A stretch of 53,467 bases of DNA from Bacteroides sp. 224 (GCF_010500995.1 NZ_QVMK01000028.1:1-53467), one strand, 5' to 3'; positions 36,250-46,982 are shown, numbered from the stretch's first letter. A program made the numbers and translations. The notes: a model not told the origin generated them from the letters alone.

Positions 36250-36358
36250 TTATTAAGCTGTCCCCTTGGGACGCTCTGTAAAATGGTTATCTATACCCGG
36301 GGTGCCGTTCGCTACACTCACTGTACCCCGGGCTGTTTTAAATTGTCCCTTTGGGACG
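36250..36358 (-). repeat. Dispersed GC-rich element, right copy of an inverted pair
   Basis: Inverted partner of 36126-36231, separated by 18 bp. Its right part runs into the end of the upstream DUF6493-like gene and supplies that gene's last 13 codons and stop. The inner hairpin CCCGGGGT/ACCCCGGG recalls REP-like or MITE-like elements. Confidence 0.8.
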
Positions 36359-39020
36359 ATATGTTTAATAATTGTTTCGCCACCTTTTTCAATGTATTTT
36401 CTTTTCCCCATACTTCCAATTTTGGGAGAAGGGCCGCAGCACATTCCGAACGATTCAGTGCCAACAGCTCATTGTAAATCTCCAACAGTTTTTTCAGATT
36501 GGTTACAGGCTGCTCTATTTGTAATAATATAGCAACAAAAAGTTCTTCCAATGCAGAACTATACAATGTTCCCGCTGTCAAGAAAGTGCCCGTCACCATA
36601 TCGGTAAAACGTTTCACCGGAGCCCATTCTGCACTCATCAAAAAGCCAAGGGTTTGACCTAACTGTGCTTGCTGTATCAGTTGGTGGGTAGTGCGTTCCA
36701 TCCATATTTCGGCGGCATAGTTACGAATTGTCTTTTCGGAACAGAGCATACAACATGACAAGAACAAAGTGGTTACAGGATCAAGTGCTGTTTTCAATTC
36801 ATATAAAGCAGCGATAGAGGCAGTCAACATGTCTCGCGTTTGCGCATTTTCCATCTGGGCAAAATGAAAGCGATCTCTGATTAATAAGCCGTAAGGAATA
36901 GCCGGCAAAGATGGATACATCATGCCCAGATAAGGGCTATCTTGCGGTGCTACATAATAGCGTATATTGTCGCCTATACCTGCATAAAGGTTATGCTCCG
37001 CCTGCCATGGTGAGTCAGGTATTTGCATTTCAAGTACCGGCTTTTGAGAGTAAGTAGAATCCGCTTTCTTCTCCTCTCCTATTTTCCAGGAGTAAGTTTG
37101 GATATGTTTTTGCAATGCTTCATACACAGGCTCTTTCTCCATGATAGATGGGCAGCGAGAAACAGCCAGTTGCCAATCCATTAAATCAGGTTTGATGTTT
37201 GCCTTACGATACGCCTCCAATCGTTTGTTTAAAATCTGCGGATCAATCCATGCGGGAGCATGTGTAGGAGTAGAAAGTAAGGGTAATGTGATCCCCTTTT
37301 CTATAAAAGACAAAGCTTGGGAAAATACCTGCAAATAAGGTTGAAGCAGTTTGAAGTCTCTGCCAAACCATTGCTCCATGCGAGATATTTTATATGTCAG
37401 CGAAAACCATTTTTTGTATGTTTGTTTATTAACTTCCTGAAGTGCCAGTTCATGCAGTTCTTCAATGAATTGTCCTTCCTTAGGATACTTCTTTTGAAGG
37501 TATTGCCCATAATTGATAAAGAATAATGCCAACATTCTTAAATACAGACCACTCATACCCCAAAAGTCGGTTCCTGTAAATTCGTTGGTATCCCGATCGT
37601 AACTATGCCAGAATGGATCACCAATATTCAATGAATAGGCTTTTTGAAGCGCTATTTCTAATTGGTTAAGATGGGCAGCGGTTATCTGTGAGTTTAGTCG
37701 AATCAACGCTTCCGGCAATAGATCAAGATGAACCGGGACTTCCTGATCGAAAACTCCCGAAAGGAAGAATATCAAATCCTCCACCGTTTCAATACGTTGC
37801 ATCTTGTTTTCTTCGGCATACAAATTAATTGGAAGGACTGCCTCGATGGGGTCCATAGCTCTTTGCTCTGCTGTGGCTTCCTTATCCAGATAATTTTTCA
37901 GCAGGGTTTGTGTAGACATCAGCAGTACATCCTGATAAGAACCAACTGCCGTGCGAACAACTTCCGAATTCGGATCTCCAAATTCAATAATAATCTTGGC
38001 TGCTCGGGTTTGTATAGCCTCATCCTTATTCAAAAAGGCTAATGGCACTTCGCTGCAAATAGTTTCGCGAAAAGAAGCATGCTTTTTTGCCACCTTTTGA
38101 AGTATCATTAAAGCAGACTGTACAATAGACTTCACCTCGGATGAGAGCAATACAGTTAAATGATTCAGGAAATTCTCTACATGAAAGTTTGAATCATCTG
38201 CTATTTGCTTGAGAGCATCCAATGATTTATTTATTGGTTTGGTGTTTTCCTTATTGAGAGTATTAACCAACTCTTCTTGTAAAGCAAGCAATTCTTCTTT
38301 TGTCGGTTTCAATTCGACAAAAAGATCGAAGCACCAACCCATATTTATTTTATCAATGTTGTGATTCACTGTCAGCAGGCATGCACGCAACACACGCATA
38401 CGATCCAGGTGTCCGGAGGCAATATTGCTTTTGAATATTTTAGTCCAGGGACCTTCTTGTTGGGGCTTTGCATAATCATGATAATGTATACTTGAGGTTT
38501 CTTCAAAAAGGGCCCAGATATGATCTTCAAGTACAAGAGGATCTGCATACAAAAAGTCTGTTGGATATTCGTATTCACTTATTTCTTTATTGTACCTTCT
38601 GGCCTCCTGAGAAATGCTTCGGGCAATTAGGCTCCGGCTTGGTTTCAAGAATCCTTTCAATTGCCAGCGTAACAGATCAGAATATGCCATCGTTCCCCAC
38701 ATAGTATCGTCATTGTAATGTTCGGGGAACCAGTCGGGACAATACCAGGCTAATATTTCATCGGCTTGTTCAGCAACGACACCGGATATAAAATACCATT
38801 CCGTATAGGAACGAAACTGACTTTGTGTACAACAAGCTATAGCGGTTGCAAAATAAATGCCCTTATTCCCCTTTTGATGAGCCACCTCTTTGTAGGGGCG
38901 TAACTCTTTTACAAGTTCTTTACGTTCCTTAGCTGTTAGTTTCTGCAAATAGGGTAATAGTTTCTGTGTTTGATTGTTTTGATAGATGGTCCTAAACTCA
39001 TCTATGAGTAGTTGATTCAT
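36318..39020 (-). CDS. DUF6493-like large protein 2
   Basis: 900 residues, soluble. It is a paralogue of the next gene (shared N-terminal LQKLTAKERKELVKELRPY, TPTHAPAWIDP near residue 600, HEAT-like helices such as RAAKIIIEFGDPNSE). The C-terminal residues SSQRDNLKQPGVQ are encoded by the dispersed repeat at 36250-36358, so the ancestral gene probably ended slightly earlier. It starts 8 bases after the hybrid regulator gene, so both are likely co-transcribed. Two adjacent copies differing in sequence suggest an old duplication with divergence. The function is unknown. Confidence 0.65.
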   Translation of the reverse strand: MNQLLIDEFRTIYQNNQTQKLLPYLQKLTAKERKELVKELRPYKEVAHQKGNKGIYFATAIACCTQSQFRSYTEWYFISGVVAEQADEILAWYCPDWFPEHYNDDTMWGTMAYSDLLRWQLKGFLKPSRSLIARSISQEARRYNKEISEYEYPTDFLYADPLVLEDHIWALFEETSSIHYHDYAKPQQEGPWTKIFKSNIASGHLDRMRVLRACLLTVNHNIDKINMGWCFDLFVELKPTKEELLALQEELVNTLNKENTKPINKSLDALKQIADDSNFHVENFLNHLTVLLSSEVKSIVQSALMILQKVAKKHASFRETICSEVPLAFLNKDEAIQTRAAKIIIEFGDPNSEVVRTAVGSYQDVLLMSTQTLLKNYLDKEATAEQRAMDPIEAVLPINLYAEENKMQRIETVEDLIFFLSGVFDQEVPVHLDLLPEALIRLNSQITAAHLNQLEIALQKAYSLNIGDPFWHSYDRDTNEFTGTDFWGMSGLYLRMLALFFINYGQYLQKKYPKEGQFIEELHELALQEVNKQTYKKWFSLTYKISRMEQWFGRDFKLLQPYLQVFSQALSFIEKGITLPLLSTPTHAPAWIDPQILNKRLEAYRKANIKPDLMDWQLAVSRCPSIMEKEPVYEALQKHIQTYSWKIGEEKKADSTYSQKPVLEMQIPDSPWQAEHNLYAGIGDNIRYYVAPQDSPYLGMMYPSLPAIPYGLLIRDRFHFAQMENAQTRDMLTASIAALYELKTALDPVTTLFLSCCMLCSEKTIRNYAAEIWMERTTHQLIQQAQLGQTLGFLMSAEWAPVKRFTDMVTGTFLTAGTLYSSALEELFVAILLQIEQPVTNLKKLLEIYNELLALNRSECAAALLPKLEVWGKENTLKKVAKQLLNISSQRDNLKQPGVQ

Positions 39021-39028
39021 AAATTGCT

Positions 39029-42000
39029 TTATTTTTTTAATACTTTATCCCGGTATTCCGTAGGAGTTATTCCCATGGTTTGCTTAAAACATTTACTAAA
39101 ATATCGGGGATCATTAATACCAACCATATAAGAGATTTGAGTCATATTAAATTCTCCAGTCTCTATTAATTGCACTGCTCTTTTAATACGCATTTCCCGA
39201 ATAAATTCGATAGGAGCAAAACCCGTCAAAGTTTTAAGTTTCTTAAAGAAGACAGAACGACTGACAGCTAATTCTTGTACCAAATCGTCTACCATCAAAT
39301 CGCCGTTATCCATATTTTTCTCCATGAGCTCCATCAGTTTATCCATAAACTTACGGTCGATGGAAGTCATTTCCGGTTGAGTAGCTTCCTCGGTTTTCTG
39401 TACTTCTTCTACCTCATCACTCATTAAACCGGAACGGTATACCTCCTGTAACTTCTGACGTTGCAGTAGAATATTATCTATTCGAGCTTGCAAGTAAGTG
39501 GCACTGAACGGCTTTGTTATATAATCATCTGCTCCATATTCGAGCCCTTGTATTCTGTCTTCAACCGATGTTTTGGCTGTCAACAAAATAATGGGTATAT
39601 GGCTGGTAGTCATATCCGCCCGCAATTCTTTCATCATCTCAATTCCGTCTTTCTCGGGCATCATCACATCACTTATAACTATATCGGGCAAATACTTCAG
39701 CGCTTTGCTCCATCCTTCCATGCCATCAACAGCTTCGATGATTCTGAATTTAGCAGCAAAGATTCCACGCAAGAATGTTCTTAATTCCTGATTGTCTTCT
39801 ACCAGCAGCATCACTTTTTTCGATAAATTAGCTCCTTCGCTACTTTCCACCGGAATTTCGGTAATTACTGCCGTATCTCCGGTGGTATCTACCTTTTCAA
39901 AAACAGTAACGCGGGTACTATCTTCCAAAATAAACTCTGTACTCTCATCGTAGTGTTCTTTTCCTTTCAGGAAGTCTACTTTAAAGCTGCTACCTTCTCC
40001 AAGCTTACTATTTACCGTAATAGTTGCTTTATGCATTTCTACCAGTTCTTTTACCAGAGAAAGACCTATTCCCGTACTGGCAGAATGATTGAAAACATTT
40101 TTATCGACAATATTCTCAAAACGAACAAAGATAGAACTTCGTTTATTTTCCGGTATACCTACTCCCTGGTCACGAATTTCAATTGAAATAGTTGAATGAT
40201 CCTCACGTACATACACCTTTATCATTTTTCCGTTCGGGGTATATTTAAATGCATTGGAGAGCAGGTTAAACAGAATTTTCTCCAGTTTATCTTCATCAAC
40301 CCACAAATACAGATCGTCTTTTTCTGCTTCCAGAATATAATCAATATGATGTTCCACTGCCAACGAGTCGAAATTATCCATTACTTTCCGTACAAAAGGA
40401 ATCACATCTACCTTTTGCACCTGTATCTTCATTTTGTTGTTTTGTATCTTACGGAAGTCCAGTATCTGGTTAACTAAACGCAACATCCGGTTGGTATTCC
40501 GTTCTACCACCACCAACTGTTCTCGCGCATCGGCCGGAAGTTTATCATTCTTCAATACATGCTCCACCGGACCGGAAATCAGTGTCAGCGGAGTTCGCAA
40601 CTCATGAGATATGTTGGTAAAAAAGCGTAGTTTTATATCAGAAATTTGTTGTTCAACAGAAACTTCGTGTTTTAAACGGTAAATGGTAAAGAGAATATAA
40701 ACCGCTATCCAGATAATAAGTATGAAAATTACTGCATAAAGCAGGTAGGCCCAAACTGTTTCCCAAAAAGAAGGCAACACTTCTACTCTCAGGCTACGTG
40801 TATTATCTACCCACACTCCATCACTATTGGTCGATTTAATTTTAAAAACATATTCTCCTTTCGGAATATTCATATAATTGGCAGTTCGCACTTTATCTAC
40901 ATAATTCCATTCTTTCTCAAATCCTTCGAGCATATAAGCATACTGAACATTCAACGGATTTGTATAATCGAGTGCTGCATAACGTACCGTTAAGCTATTT
41001 TCATCGTATTTTAATACTAATTCATCTTTATCATCCAACGTTCTTCCTAATAATATACGAGGCATATAAGTACTCTTATAAATAGAATCCGGATGAAAAC
41101 GGAATATACCGGTACTTGCTCCATACATAATTTCTCCTGCAGAAGTTTCAGTAGAAGCTGCCTCATTAAAACGAACACGAAACATGATGCTTCTATCGTC
41201 ATAGTTTTCAAAGCGTTCGTCGGCAGGAACAAACTTGCTTATTCCATGCTCTGTACTCATCCAGAGATTTTCCTTACTATCTTCTACTATTGATAAGATT
41301 ACATCCGATGGCAATCCATCCTGAACAGTGTAGGACTTAAATTGAGCATTTCCGTTTTCATCAATAGACATCAATTTATTCAAACCTCCACCAAAGGCAG
41401 CCAGATATAGTTCATTCTTTTTCGTATTAATAATCCAGTGAATATCATTGTTACTAAGGCTATGAGGATCGCTGGGTACACGGGCATAATGATGGAAAAC
41501 GATGTCTTCGGGCCGGGCAAAATTTCCATTGAAAGAGATGGCACCGGTAGTAGTACCTACCCATATACGCCCATCACTATCTGATGTAATAAAACGCACC
41601 TTGTAACAGTTATCAATAGGATACCCTTTCAGGTGGTTCCGATGATTAATAAACAAAATCTTACCGGAAGCGTCTTTATCAATATAGTTTATTCCTCCGG
41701 CAAATGTGGCTACCCAAATGCGTTTATTAGCATCTTCATACGTACAATACACATTGTCATTACTTAAACTATAAGTATCCTCGGCATGATAAATAAATCG
41801 TTGAAGTTGATAAGATTTTCCCGATTCTTTTTTCTCAGCTCGTATTAATCCGTTTCCTTTAGTGGATATCCATAAAACACCTTGGCTATCTTGCATCAAT
41901 CCGTATGTAACCCCTTTCAAACGCTGCCCGGTATAAGAAACAATACCACTTTCGGTTAGATAACCCTTATAGTTCATATTAACATCATACACACGGAGTT

Positions 42001-43417
42001 CGCCATTCTTCAGTCCTACCCAAATGTTATTATCATTATCGGCCAGGAGAGCACGTACTTCATTGCTTAACGATTCCAAATGTTCCGGATATGGTGTATT
42101 AAGATGGAACTGAATAGGTCGGAAACTTACTTTCTCCAATCCCTTGGAATGTGTTCCCATCCAGAGATTTCCTTGCCTGTCGGAAAAAGCCGAGTGTACC
42201 TTATTGGAGAATTTCCATTCTTTGGACCCCGGCTCATTATAGAAGGGTATGAGTTTGTTTTCTACCCGATCATAATATGACATACCACCGGCAAACGGAT
42301 GCACCCATACCCGCCCGCGAATGTCTTCATGTATATGAAAAGACGGGCGCGCCCTGTCGGCACCGGCTGGTTCAACCTTTAGCCGTTCTTGTTTTAAAAT
42401 ACGTGTAGAAGGCTGAAAGTGTGTGACACATCCGGCCACTTCCTGCTCAAACCAAATTTCTCCTCCTTTATCTATATAAACAGATAGAATAGGATCGCAA
42501 GGTAACTCTTTATACGTTGTTGGAGAATAATGTGTATGTTGATTTGTTCGGGGATTATAAACAAAAAAACCATCTGTAGAAGTCACAAATAAGATATGTT
42601 CATCAGATAAGCACCGTATAGCTACCACGAATGATTTCGCGGGTAATTCTAATAGTTGAAATCTTTCCTCTTTCTTAAAGAATCGCCAAACATGCCCCTG
42701 TTCTGCTCCTAAAAATATCTCTTGCTCATTCTCTGCAAAAGAATAGAATTTATGGTCATCTTCTCTTGTACATGTTCTACTTTCAGCGAAATATGATATT
42801 GCCTCTTGCTTTCCGGGGAGAATTATTCCCAGCCCATTGTCTGTCAATAGCCATTCGCTTCCGGAACTGTCCAAACAAATATCAAAAAAATGATTCGCCG
42901 GAAAGCCTCCTGTTTTAATCGAAAAGATAGTTGATGTTAATGAATGATCTTCCGGATTGACTTGTACTCGAATAGCTCCTTCTTTTTCGGTAAGTAGCCA
43001 TACAGTACCATTATCGAGTGCTTTGATGGAAGTTATATTCATCAAAGCACCGTCTCCCGAAGCAGGCACCTGTTCGAATATTTCCGTAGAAGGATTGAAT
43101 CGATGAATTCGGTTATCATAGGTTTGAAGCCAAAAGTAACCGAATTTATCTTCCAGCATGTGGTCTACCCGATTATTAGTCAGACTTATTTCGCTTCCCT
43201 GACTTGCTTTATAAGTAGTAAAGGTGTATCCGTCGAATTTATTCAGTCCGTCCCATGTAGCAAACCACATAGCTCCTTTGTGATCTTGCAAAATGCTCAT
43301 AACCGTATTCTGTGACAAACCATCTTCTGAAGAATAATGCGTGAAGAAACTATTATCCTGTGCATTCAGAAAGGTTGTTGAATATAAAAAGATAAGGCCT
43401 ACAATTAGTCTATACAT
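39029..43417 (-). CDS. Hybrid two-component system regulator (one-chain sensor, receiver and AraC output)
   Basis: 1462 residues from the ATG at 43417, which directly begins a signal peptide (MYRLIVGLIFLYSTTFLNAQ); an in-frame start 29 codons earlier is less likely. A periplasmic Reg_prop beta-propeller (GAMWFATWDGLNKFDG, repeated NLWMGTHSKGLEK-type units) and Y_Y_Y domain precede a membrane helix around residues 885-910. HisKA has His938 in SHELRTPLTLI, followed by HATPase (NALKYTP, DQGVGIP-like), a receiver with Asp1250 (ISDVMMP), and an AraC-type helix-turn-helix at the end. The family controls glycan-use genes. A GH109-type gene is just upstream and two DUF6493-like genes just downstream, all on the same strand. 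Confidence 0.93.
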   Translation of the reverse strand: MYRLIVGLIFLYSTTFLNAQDNSFFTHYSSEDGLSQNTVMSILQDHKGAMWFATWDGLNKFDGYTFTTYKASQGSEISLTNNRVDHMLEDKFGYFWLQTYDNRIHRFNPSTEIFEQVPASGDGALMNITSIKALDNGTVWLLTEKEGAIRVQVNPEDHSLTSTIFSIKTGGFPANHFFDICLDSSGSEWLLTDNGLGIILPGKQEAISYFAESRTCTREDDHKFYSFAENEQEIFLGAEQGHVWRFFKKEERFQLLELPAKSFVVAIRCLSDEHILFVTSTDGFFVYNPRTNQHTHYSPTTYKELPCDPILSVYIDKGGEIWFEQEVAGCVTHFQPSTRILKQERLKVEPAGADRARPSFHIHEDIRGRVWVHPFAGGMSYYDRVENKLIPFYNEPGSKEWKFSNKVHSAFSDRQGNLWMGTHSKGLEKVSFRPIQFHLNTPYPEHLESLSNEVRALLADNDNNIWVGLKNGELRVYDVNMNYKGYLTESGIVSYTGQRLKGVTYGLMQDSQGVLWISTKGNGLIRAEKKESGKSYQLQRFIYHAEDTYSLSNDNVYCTYEDANKRIWVATFAGGINYIDKDASGKILFINHRNHLKGYPIDNCYKVRFITSDSDGRIWVGTTTGAISFNGNFARPEDIVFHHYARVPSDPHSLSNNDIHWIINTKKNELYLAAFGGGLNKLMSIDENGNAQFKSYTVQDGLPSDVILSIVEDSKENLWMSTEHGISKFVPADERFENYDDRSIMFRVRFNEAASTETSAGEIMYGASTGIFRFHPDSIYKSTYMPRILLGRTLDDKDELVLKYDENSLTVRYAALDYTNPLNVQYAYMLEGFEKEWNYVDKVRTANYMNIPKGEYVFKIKSTNSDGVWVDNTRSLRVEVLPSFWETVWAYLLYAVIFILIIWIAVYILFTIYRLKHEVSVEQQISDIKLRFFTNISHELRTPLTLISGPVEHVLKNDKLPADAREQLVVVERNTNRMLRLVNQILDFRKIQNNKMKIQVQKVDVIPFVRKVMDNFDSLAVEHHIDYILEAEKDDLYLWVDEDKLEKILFNLLSNAFKYTPNGKMIKVYVREDHSTISIEIRDQGVGIPENKRSSIFVRFENIVDKNVFNHSASTGIGLSLVKELVEMHKATITVNSKLGEGSSFKVDFLKGKEHYDESTEFILEDSTRVTVFEKVDTTGDTAVITEIPVESSEGANLSKKVMLLVEDNQELRTFLRGIFAAKFRIIEAVDGMEGWSKALKYLPDIVISDVMMPEKDGIEMMKELRADMTTSHIPIILLTAKTSVEDRIQGLEYGADDYITKPFSATYLQARIDNILLQRQKLQEVYRSGLMSDEVEEVQKTEEATQPEMTSIDRKFMDKLMELMEKNMDNGDLMVDDLVQELAVSRSVFFKKLKTLTGFAPIEFIREMRIKRAVQLIETGEFNMTQISYMVGINDPRYFSKCFKQTMGITPTEYRDKVLKK

Positions 43418-43538
43418 ATTTTTCACCGAAAATAGAATGAATGATTGGTGTAAAGATACAAAGAATAGACTATTTTTGTATGTATTAGAGATCCTTTTTA
43501 ACAAGTTGTCAGTGTATGAGCAGTCAGATCAATCACAT

Positions 43539-44975
43539 TTACTGAGCAAACTGAAGCCCTTTCAATTTATTCCATGCACCACGGGTAAAATCAGGTACTT
43601 CAACAGGCGCTCCATTATTTTGCACAGACAATTCGGTCAAAGGAATCAAGCACGACCACTCTGCTGCATCATATACATCCTGATCTAATGGTAATCCATT
43701 GCGTAAACAATATACAAGGCGATAGTCCATAATGTAATCCATTCCGCCATGAGCGATAGCCCCTAATTCGGCAGCGCGCTTTCCTGCTTCTTTATAAAAT
43801 GGATGTTCATAAACATTCAATACAGAATCCATTTCGGCACGGGGTAAGGCACTATGACTATTAAGTGCAATCTGTCTGGCCGGATATTTTTGTGCAAAGC
43901 CTTGCGTACCACTTACCATGTGAATACGGCTGTAAGGGCGAGGACTGGTTACATCATGCTGAATCATCATTGTCTTTCCCTTTTCGGTCTTAATCAATGT
44001 GGTATTCATATCGCCTAATTCATAGCTTTGTTTAGCTTCCGGAGAATCTTTTCCATATCTTTTTTCTGCATATTCAGTCATCCCAAACTGATTGGAAGAA
44101 ACAGATACCAGATAATTCATTTTATCGCCGCGATGAATATTCAGGATTTGACATACGGGGCCTAAACCATGAGTAGGATAAGGATTTCCGGTATGTTCTA
44201 TATTATAGTTCTTACGCCAATGATTCCAATAGCCAATAACTCCCGGTGTTTTTTTGGTTTCGGTGCCGGTGCCCGGTTCATAAGCTTCGGTTTGCGAAAG
44301 GCGATCATTAAAATTCAAAGAACGAAGATCGTGAATATAGGCTCCTTCTACATGTACAATTTCACCAAATACTCCTTGTTGAGCCATATTCAATGTTGCC
44401 AGCTCAAACTTATCATAGCAACAATTTTCAAGCATCATACAGTGAAGTCTTGTTCTCTCGGCTGTATTTACCAACTGCCAACATTCATCTAAAGTAAGTG
44501 CTGCGGGTACCTCAATGGCTACATGTTTGCCGTGTTCCATAGCATAAACAGCCATCGGAGTATGTGTTAACCAATCCGTACAAATATAAATAAGGTCGAT
44601 GTCGTCTCTTTCGCAAACTTCTTTCCATGCTTCATCGCCGATGTATTCTTGGGCAGCCGGACGCTCTTGTTTGGCAATAGATGTTTGTACTTTATCCAGG
44701 TTATATTGTTCGAGGTCGCAAAGAGCCTTGACCTCTACACCTTCAATAGCCATAAAACGATCGACAGCTCCTTTACCGCGCATTCCTAATCCAATAAAGC
44801 CAACACGAACCGTAGGGATAGGATCACAACGTAAGCCCAAAACATCTGATTGACCGGAAGGTCGAAGAGGAATATCTGTCTTAATCATCTTAACGGATGA
44901 TACATTAGTTTGACAGCTACTGATACTTATGATCAGACAAAGTAGAAGAAAAGAATAGATAAATTTGTTTTTCAT
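43539..44975 (-). CDS. GH109-type Gfo/Idh/MocA lipoprotein
   Basis: 478 residues. A lipoprotein signal ends ISISSC, with Cys21 the probable lipid site. The NAD-binding motif [12 protein letters not shown] spans about 58-69, followed by [13 protein letters not shown] and the conserved [23 protein letters not shown]. The GMRG form and the lipid anchor match the GH109 group, whose characterised member removes terminal alpha-N-acetylgalactosamine by an NAD-dependent mechanism. A related deacetylase or other glycosidase activity is possible. It has a complete consensus promoter (45001-45031) and is followed 122 bases later by the second hybrid regulator, suggesting regulator and enzyme belong together. 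Confidence 0.85.
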   Translation of the reverse strand: MKNKFIYSFLLLCLIISISSCQTNVSSVKMIKTDIPLRPSGQSDVLGLRCDPIPTVRVGFIGLGMRGKGAVDRFMAIEGVEVKALCDLEQYNLDKVQTSIAKQERPAAQEYIGDEAWKEVCERDDIDLIYICTDWLTHTPMAVYAMEHGKHVAIEVPAALTLDECWQLVNTAERTRLHCMMLENCCYDKFELATLNMAQQGVFGEIVHVEGAYIHDLRSLNFNDRLSQTEAYEPGTGTETKKTPGVIGYWNHWRKNYNIEHTGNPYPTHGLGPVCQILNIHRGDKMNYLVSVSSNQFGMTEYAEKRYGKDSPEAKQSYELGDMNTTLIKTEKGKTMMIQHDVTSPRPYSRIHMVSGTQGFAQKYPARQIALNSHSALPRAEMDSVLNVYEHPFYKEAGKRAAELGAIAHGGMDYIMDYRLVYCLRNGLPLDQDVYDAAEWSCLIPLTELSVQNNGAPVEVPDFTRGAWNKLKGLQFAQ

Positions 44976-45000
44976 GATTCAAAAGGTTTTTATTCACCTA

Positions 45001-45031
45001 CAAAGGTATATTTTCTGCATAAAATTACAAA
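45001..45031 (-). promoter_or_regulatory. Promoter of the GH109-type gene
   Basis: Read leftward, TTTG (45031-45028), a 19-base gap and TACCTTTG (45008-45001) form a complete consensus promoter, 26 bases before the start codon at 44975. It separates this unit from queF. Confidence 0.7.
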
Positions 45032-45486
45032 CTTCTATTCATTAATCTATAGTGTGCCATTTCTTCATATTTTGTTCCCGGACGACCATAGTTGGTATAT
45101 GGATAAATAGAAATCCCTCCGCGGGGAGTAAAAATGCCGGTTACTTCAATATATTTAGGATTCATCAATTTAATAAGATCTTTCATGATGATATTTACAC
45201 AGTCTTCATGAAAGGCTCCGTGATTGCGAAAGCTGAAGAGATATAGCTTCAGACTTTTGCTTTCTACCATTTTTATATCGGGTAGATAATCAATGCGTAT
45301 TTCTGCAAAATCGGGCTGACCGGTAATGGGGCAAAGACTCGTAAATTCCGGACAGTTAAAACGTACCCAGTAATCGTTCTCGGGATGCTTGTTATCAAAG
45401 GCTTCTAATACCTCGGGAGCATAATCTTGTTTATATACAGTTTTATTTCCGAGTAGGGATAGTTGCTCTGTTAATTCTTTACTCAT
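45025..45486 (-). CDS. queF: NADPH-dependent 7-cyano-7-deazaguanine reductase
   Basis: 153 residues, the short unimodular (YkvM-type) QueF. It reduces preQ0 to preQ1 in queuosine biosynthesis. The nucleophile is Cys52 in [14 protein letters not shown], with Asp59 as the general acid, and the NADPH-binding QueF motif follows as [16 protein letters not shown]. It is the last gene of the yhhQ-queC-queF unit on the minus strand; a 38-bp inverted repeat separates it from queC. Confidence 0.94.
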   Translation of the reverse strand: MSKELTEQLSLLGNKTVYKQDYAPEVLEAFDNKHPENDYWVRFNCPEFTSLCPITGQPDFAEIRIDYLPDIKMVESKSLKLYLFSFRNHGAFHEDCVNIIMKDLIKLMNPKYIEVTGIFTPRGGISIYPYTNYGRPGTKYEEMAHYRLMNRSL

Positions 45487-45506
45487 AATTGTTATATATT
45501 AAAACG

Positions 45507-45628
45507 ATACGCGGAAAAAGCGGAAGGAACGGATGAACGCGGAATTATATTTTAATATCACTTCAAACTTATAGTTCTACTTTATTATTTTTCCGCGTTC
45601 ATCCGCTCCTTCCGCTTTTTCCGCGTAT
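45507..45628. repeat. Near-perfect 38-bp inverted repeat between queC and queF
   Basis: Arms 45507-45544 and 45591-45628 match at 37 of 38 positions around a 46-base AT-rich centre. They contain repeated GCGGAA/TTCCGC words. It fills most of the 152-bp gap between the genes, and looks like a dispersed MITE-like element. Read leftward it could also act as a transcript hairpin limiting queF. Confidence 0.9.
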
Positions 45629-45638
45629 CCATAAGATT

Positions 45639-46298
45639 TCATTTTTTAGAAGCCGAATATTTCGTCAATCCTTCTTTTCTTAGTTTACATGCAGGGCAGT
45701 TACCACACCCGTCACCCACAATCCCATTATAGCAAGTCAAAGTTTGATTCTTCACAAGTTCGAAAACCCCCAGTTTATCAGCTAAAGCCCATGTTTGCGC
45801 TTTATCAATCCACATTAACGGAGTATGTATAACGAACTGTTCCTCCATTGCCAGATTTAGTGTTACATTCATAGACTTTATAAACGAATCGCGACAATCG
45901 GGATAACCGCTGAAATCTGTTTGAGAAACGCCTGTCACCAAATGATTGACTCCCCTCTCCCGAGCAAAAACAGCCGCCACGGCCAGAAAAAATAAATTCC
46001 GTCCCGGTACAAAAGTGTTAGGGAGTGCATCTGTCGGTTTTTCTTTATCAACTTCCAAATCAGGATTCGTCAGAGAGTTATTAGTTAGCCCTGCCAGAAA
46101 TGGCAAGTCTATGCAATGAAACTCGACATTGGCTTTTTCGGCTATCTCGCGTGCCACTCTTACTTCATCAACATGCTTTTGTTCATAACGAAAACTAACT
46201 GCATATACTTTCTTAAATCTCTCTTTGGCCCAATAAAGACAGGTAGTTGAATCCTGTCCGCCACTAAAGAGTACTACGGCAGAGTCATTATTCATCAT
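45639..46298 (-). CDS. queC: 7-cyano-7-deazaguanine synthase
   Basis: 219 residues. QueC makes preQ0 from 7-carboxy-7-deazaguanine with ATP and ammonia. The PP-loop motif SGGQDSTT begins at about residue 11; the C-terminal zinc site is C...CGNCPAC (residues near 190-203). The start overlaps the yhhQ stop by one base (TAATG). It lies downstream of a preQ1 riboswitch controlling yhhQ. Confidence 0.95.
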   Translation of the reverse strand: MMNNDSAVVLFSGGQDSTTCLYWAKERFKKVYAVSFRYEQKHVDEVRVAREIAEKANVEFHCIDLPFLAGLTNNSLTNPDLEVDKEKPTDALPNTFVPGRNLFFLAVAAVFARERGVNHLVTGVSQTDFSGYPDCRDSFIKSMNVTLNLAMEEQFVIHTPLMWIDKAQTWALADKLGVFELVKNQTLTCYNGIVGDGCGNCPACKLRKEGLTKYSASKK

Positions 46299-46978
46299 TA
46301 CAAATCTTTTATTTTAAGAATGTTGTAAGAGATATCTTCGTCGTACACATCGTCATCTTCTACTTTCTTTATGTACTTCACCACATGTATGGTGACAGGA
46401 AGAATGATTACTTCGTACATCGACTTCAACACTATTTGAATACCAATCATCATCATCAATTCTTCCATAGGAATGACTCCCCCAAAAGCTAAGGGAAAGA
46501 ATATAAATGAATCGGCAGTTTCGCCCACTACTGTAGAGCCTATAGCTCTTGCCGAGAAATTCTTTCCTTTACTTGCTATCTTCATTTTACTCATGACATA
46601 AGCATTCAGGAAAGATCCTACCAGAAAGGCGGCCAGACTAGCAAAAACAATTCGGGGAGCCATACCGAACACAAAGTTAAAGCCTTCTTCACCATCCCAA
46701 AAAGGAGCAGCAGGAAGCGCCACAGCTATCTGTGCTACGGCTACTAGAAAAAAGTTCATGGCAAATCCTGTCCAGATAATCAGACGTGCTTTTTTAAATC
46801 CCCAGACCTCTGCTATACAATCGTTAATAATATAAGAGATGGGAAACACAATTAAGCCGGCTGTTATTGTGAGGCCGAACACTTGAATTACTTTTGTTTC
46901 TAAAAGATTAGCTGCAATAAGGCATACATTAAACAGAATGCCCAACAGCATGAAGGGTACTGATACTTTATTTTTCAT
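46298..46978 (-). CDS. yhhQ: Queuosine precursor transporter
   Basis: 226 residues with six or so membrane helices, of the YhhQ/QPTR vitamin-uptake-like family. Landmarks are [19 protein letters not shown] and [28 protein letters not shown] [12 protein letters not shown]. It imports preQ0 or preQ1 for queuosine synthesis. The protein begins 5 bases after the end of a class I preQ1 aptamer, so its translation is likely repressed when preQ1 is high. It heads the queuosine unit. The symbol is the E. coli name. Confidence 0.9.
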   Translation of the reverse strand: MKNKVSVPFMLLGILFNVCLIAANLLETKVIQVFGLTITAGLIVFPISYIINDCIAEVWGFKKARLIIWTGFAMNFFLVAVAQIAVALPAAPFWDGEEGFNFVFGMAPRIVFASLAAFLVGSFLNAYVMSKMKIASKGKNFSARAIGSTVVGETADSFIFFPLAFGGVIPMEELMMMIGIQIVLKSMYEVIILPVTIHVVKYIKKVEDDDVYDEDISYNILKIKDL

Positions 46979-46982
46979 ATTT

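Noticed and set aside
36266..36532. Rightward open frames at the end of the second DUF6493-like gene
   Set aside because: They arise from GC-rich dispersed repeats and antisense of the gene.
43418..43504. Longer start for the second hybrid regulator
   Set aside because: The added 29 residues precede a complete signal peptide beginning at 43417.
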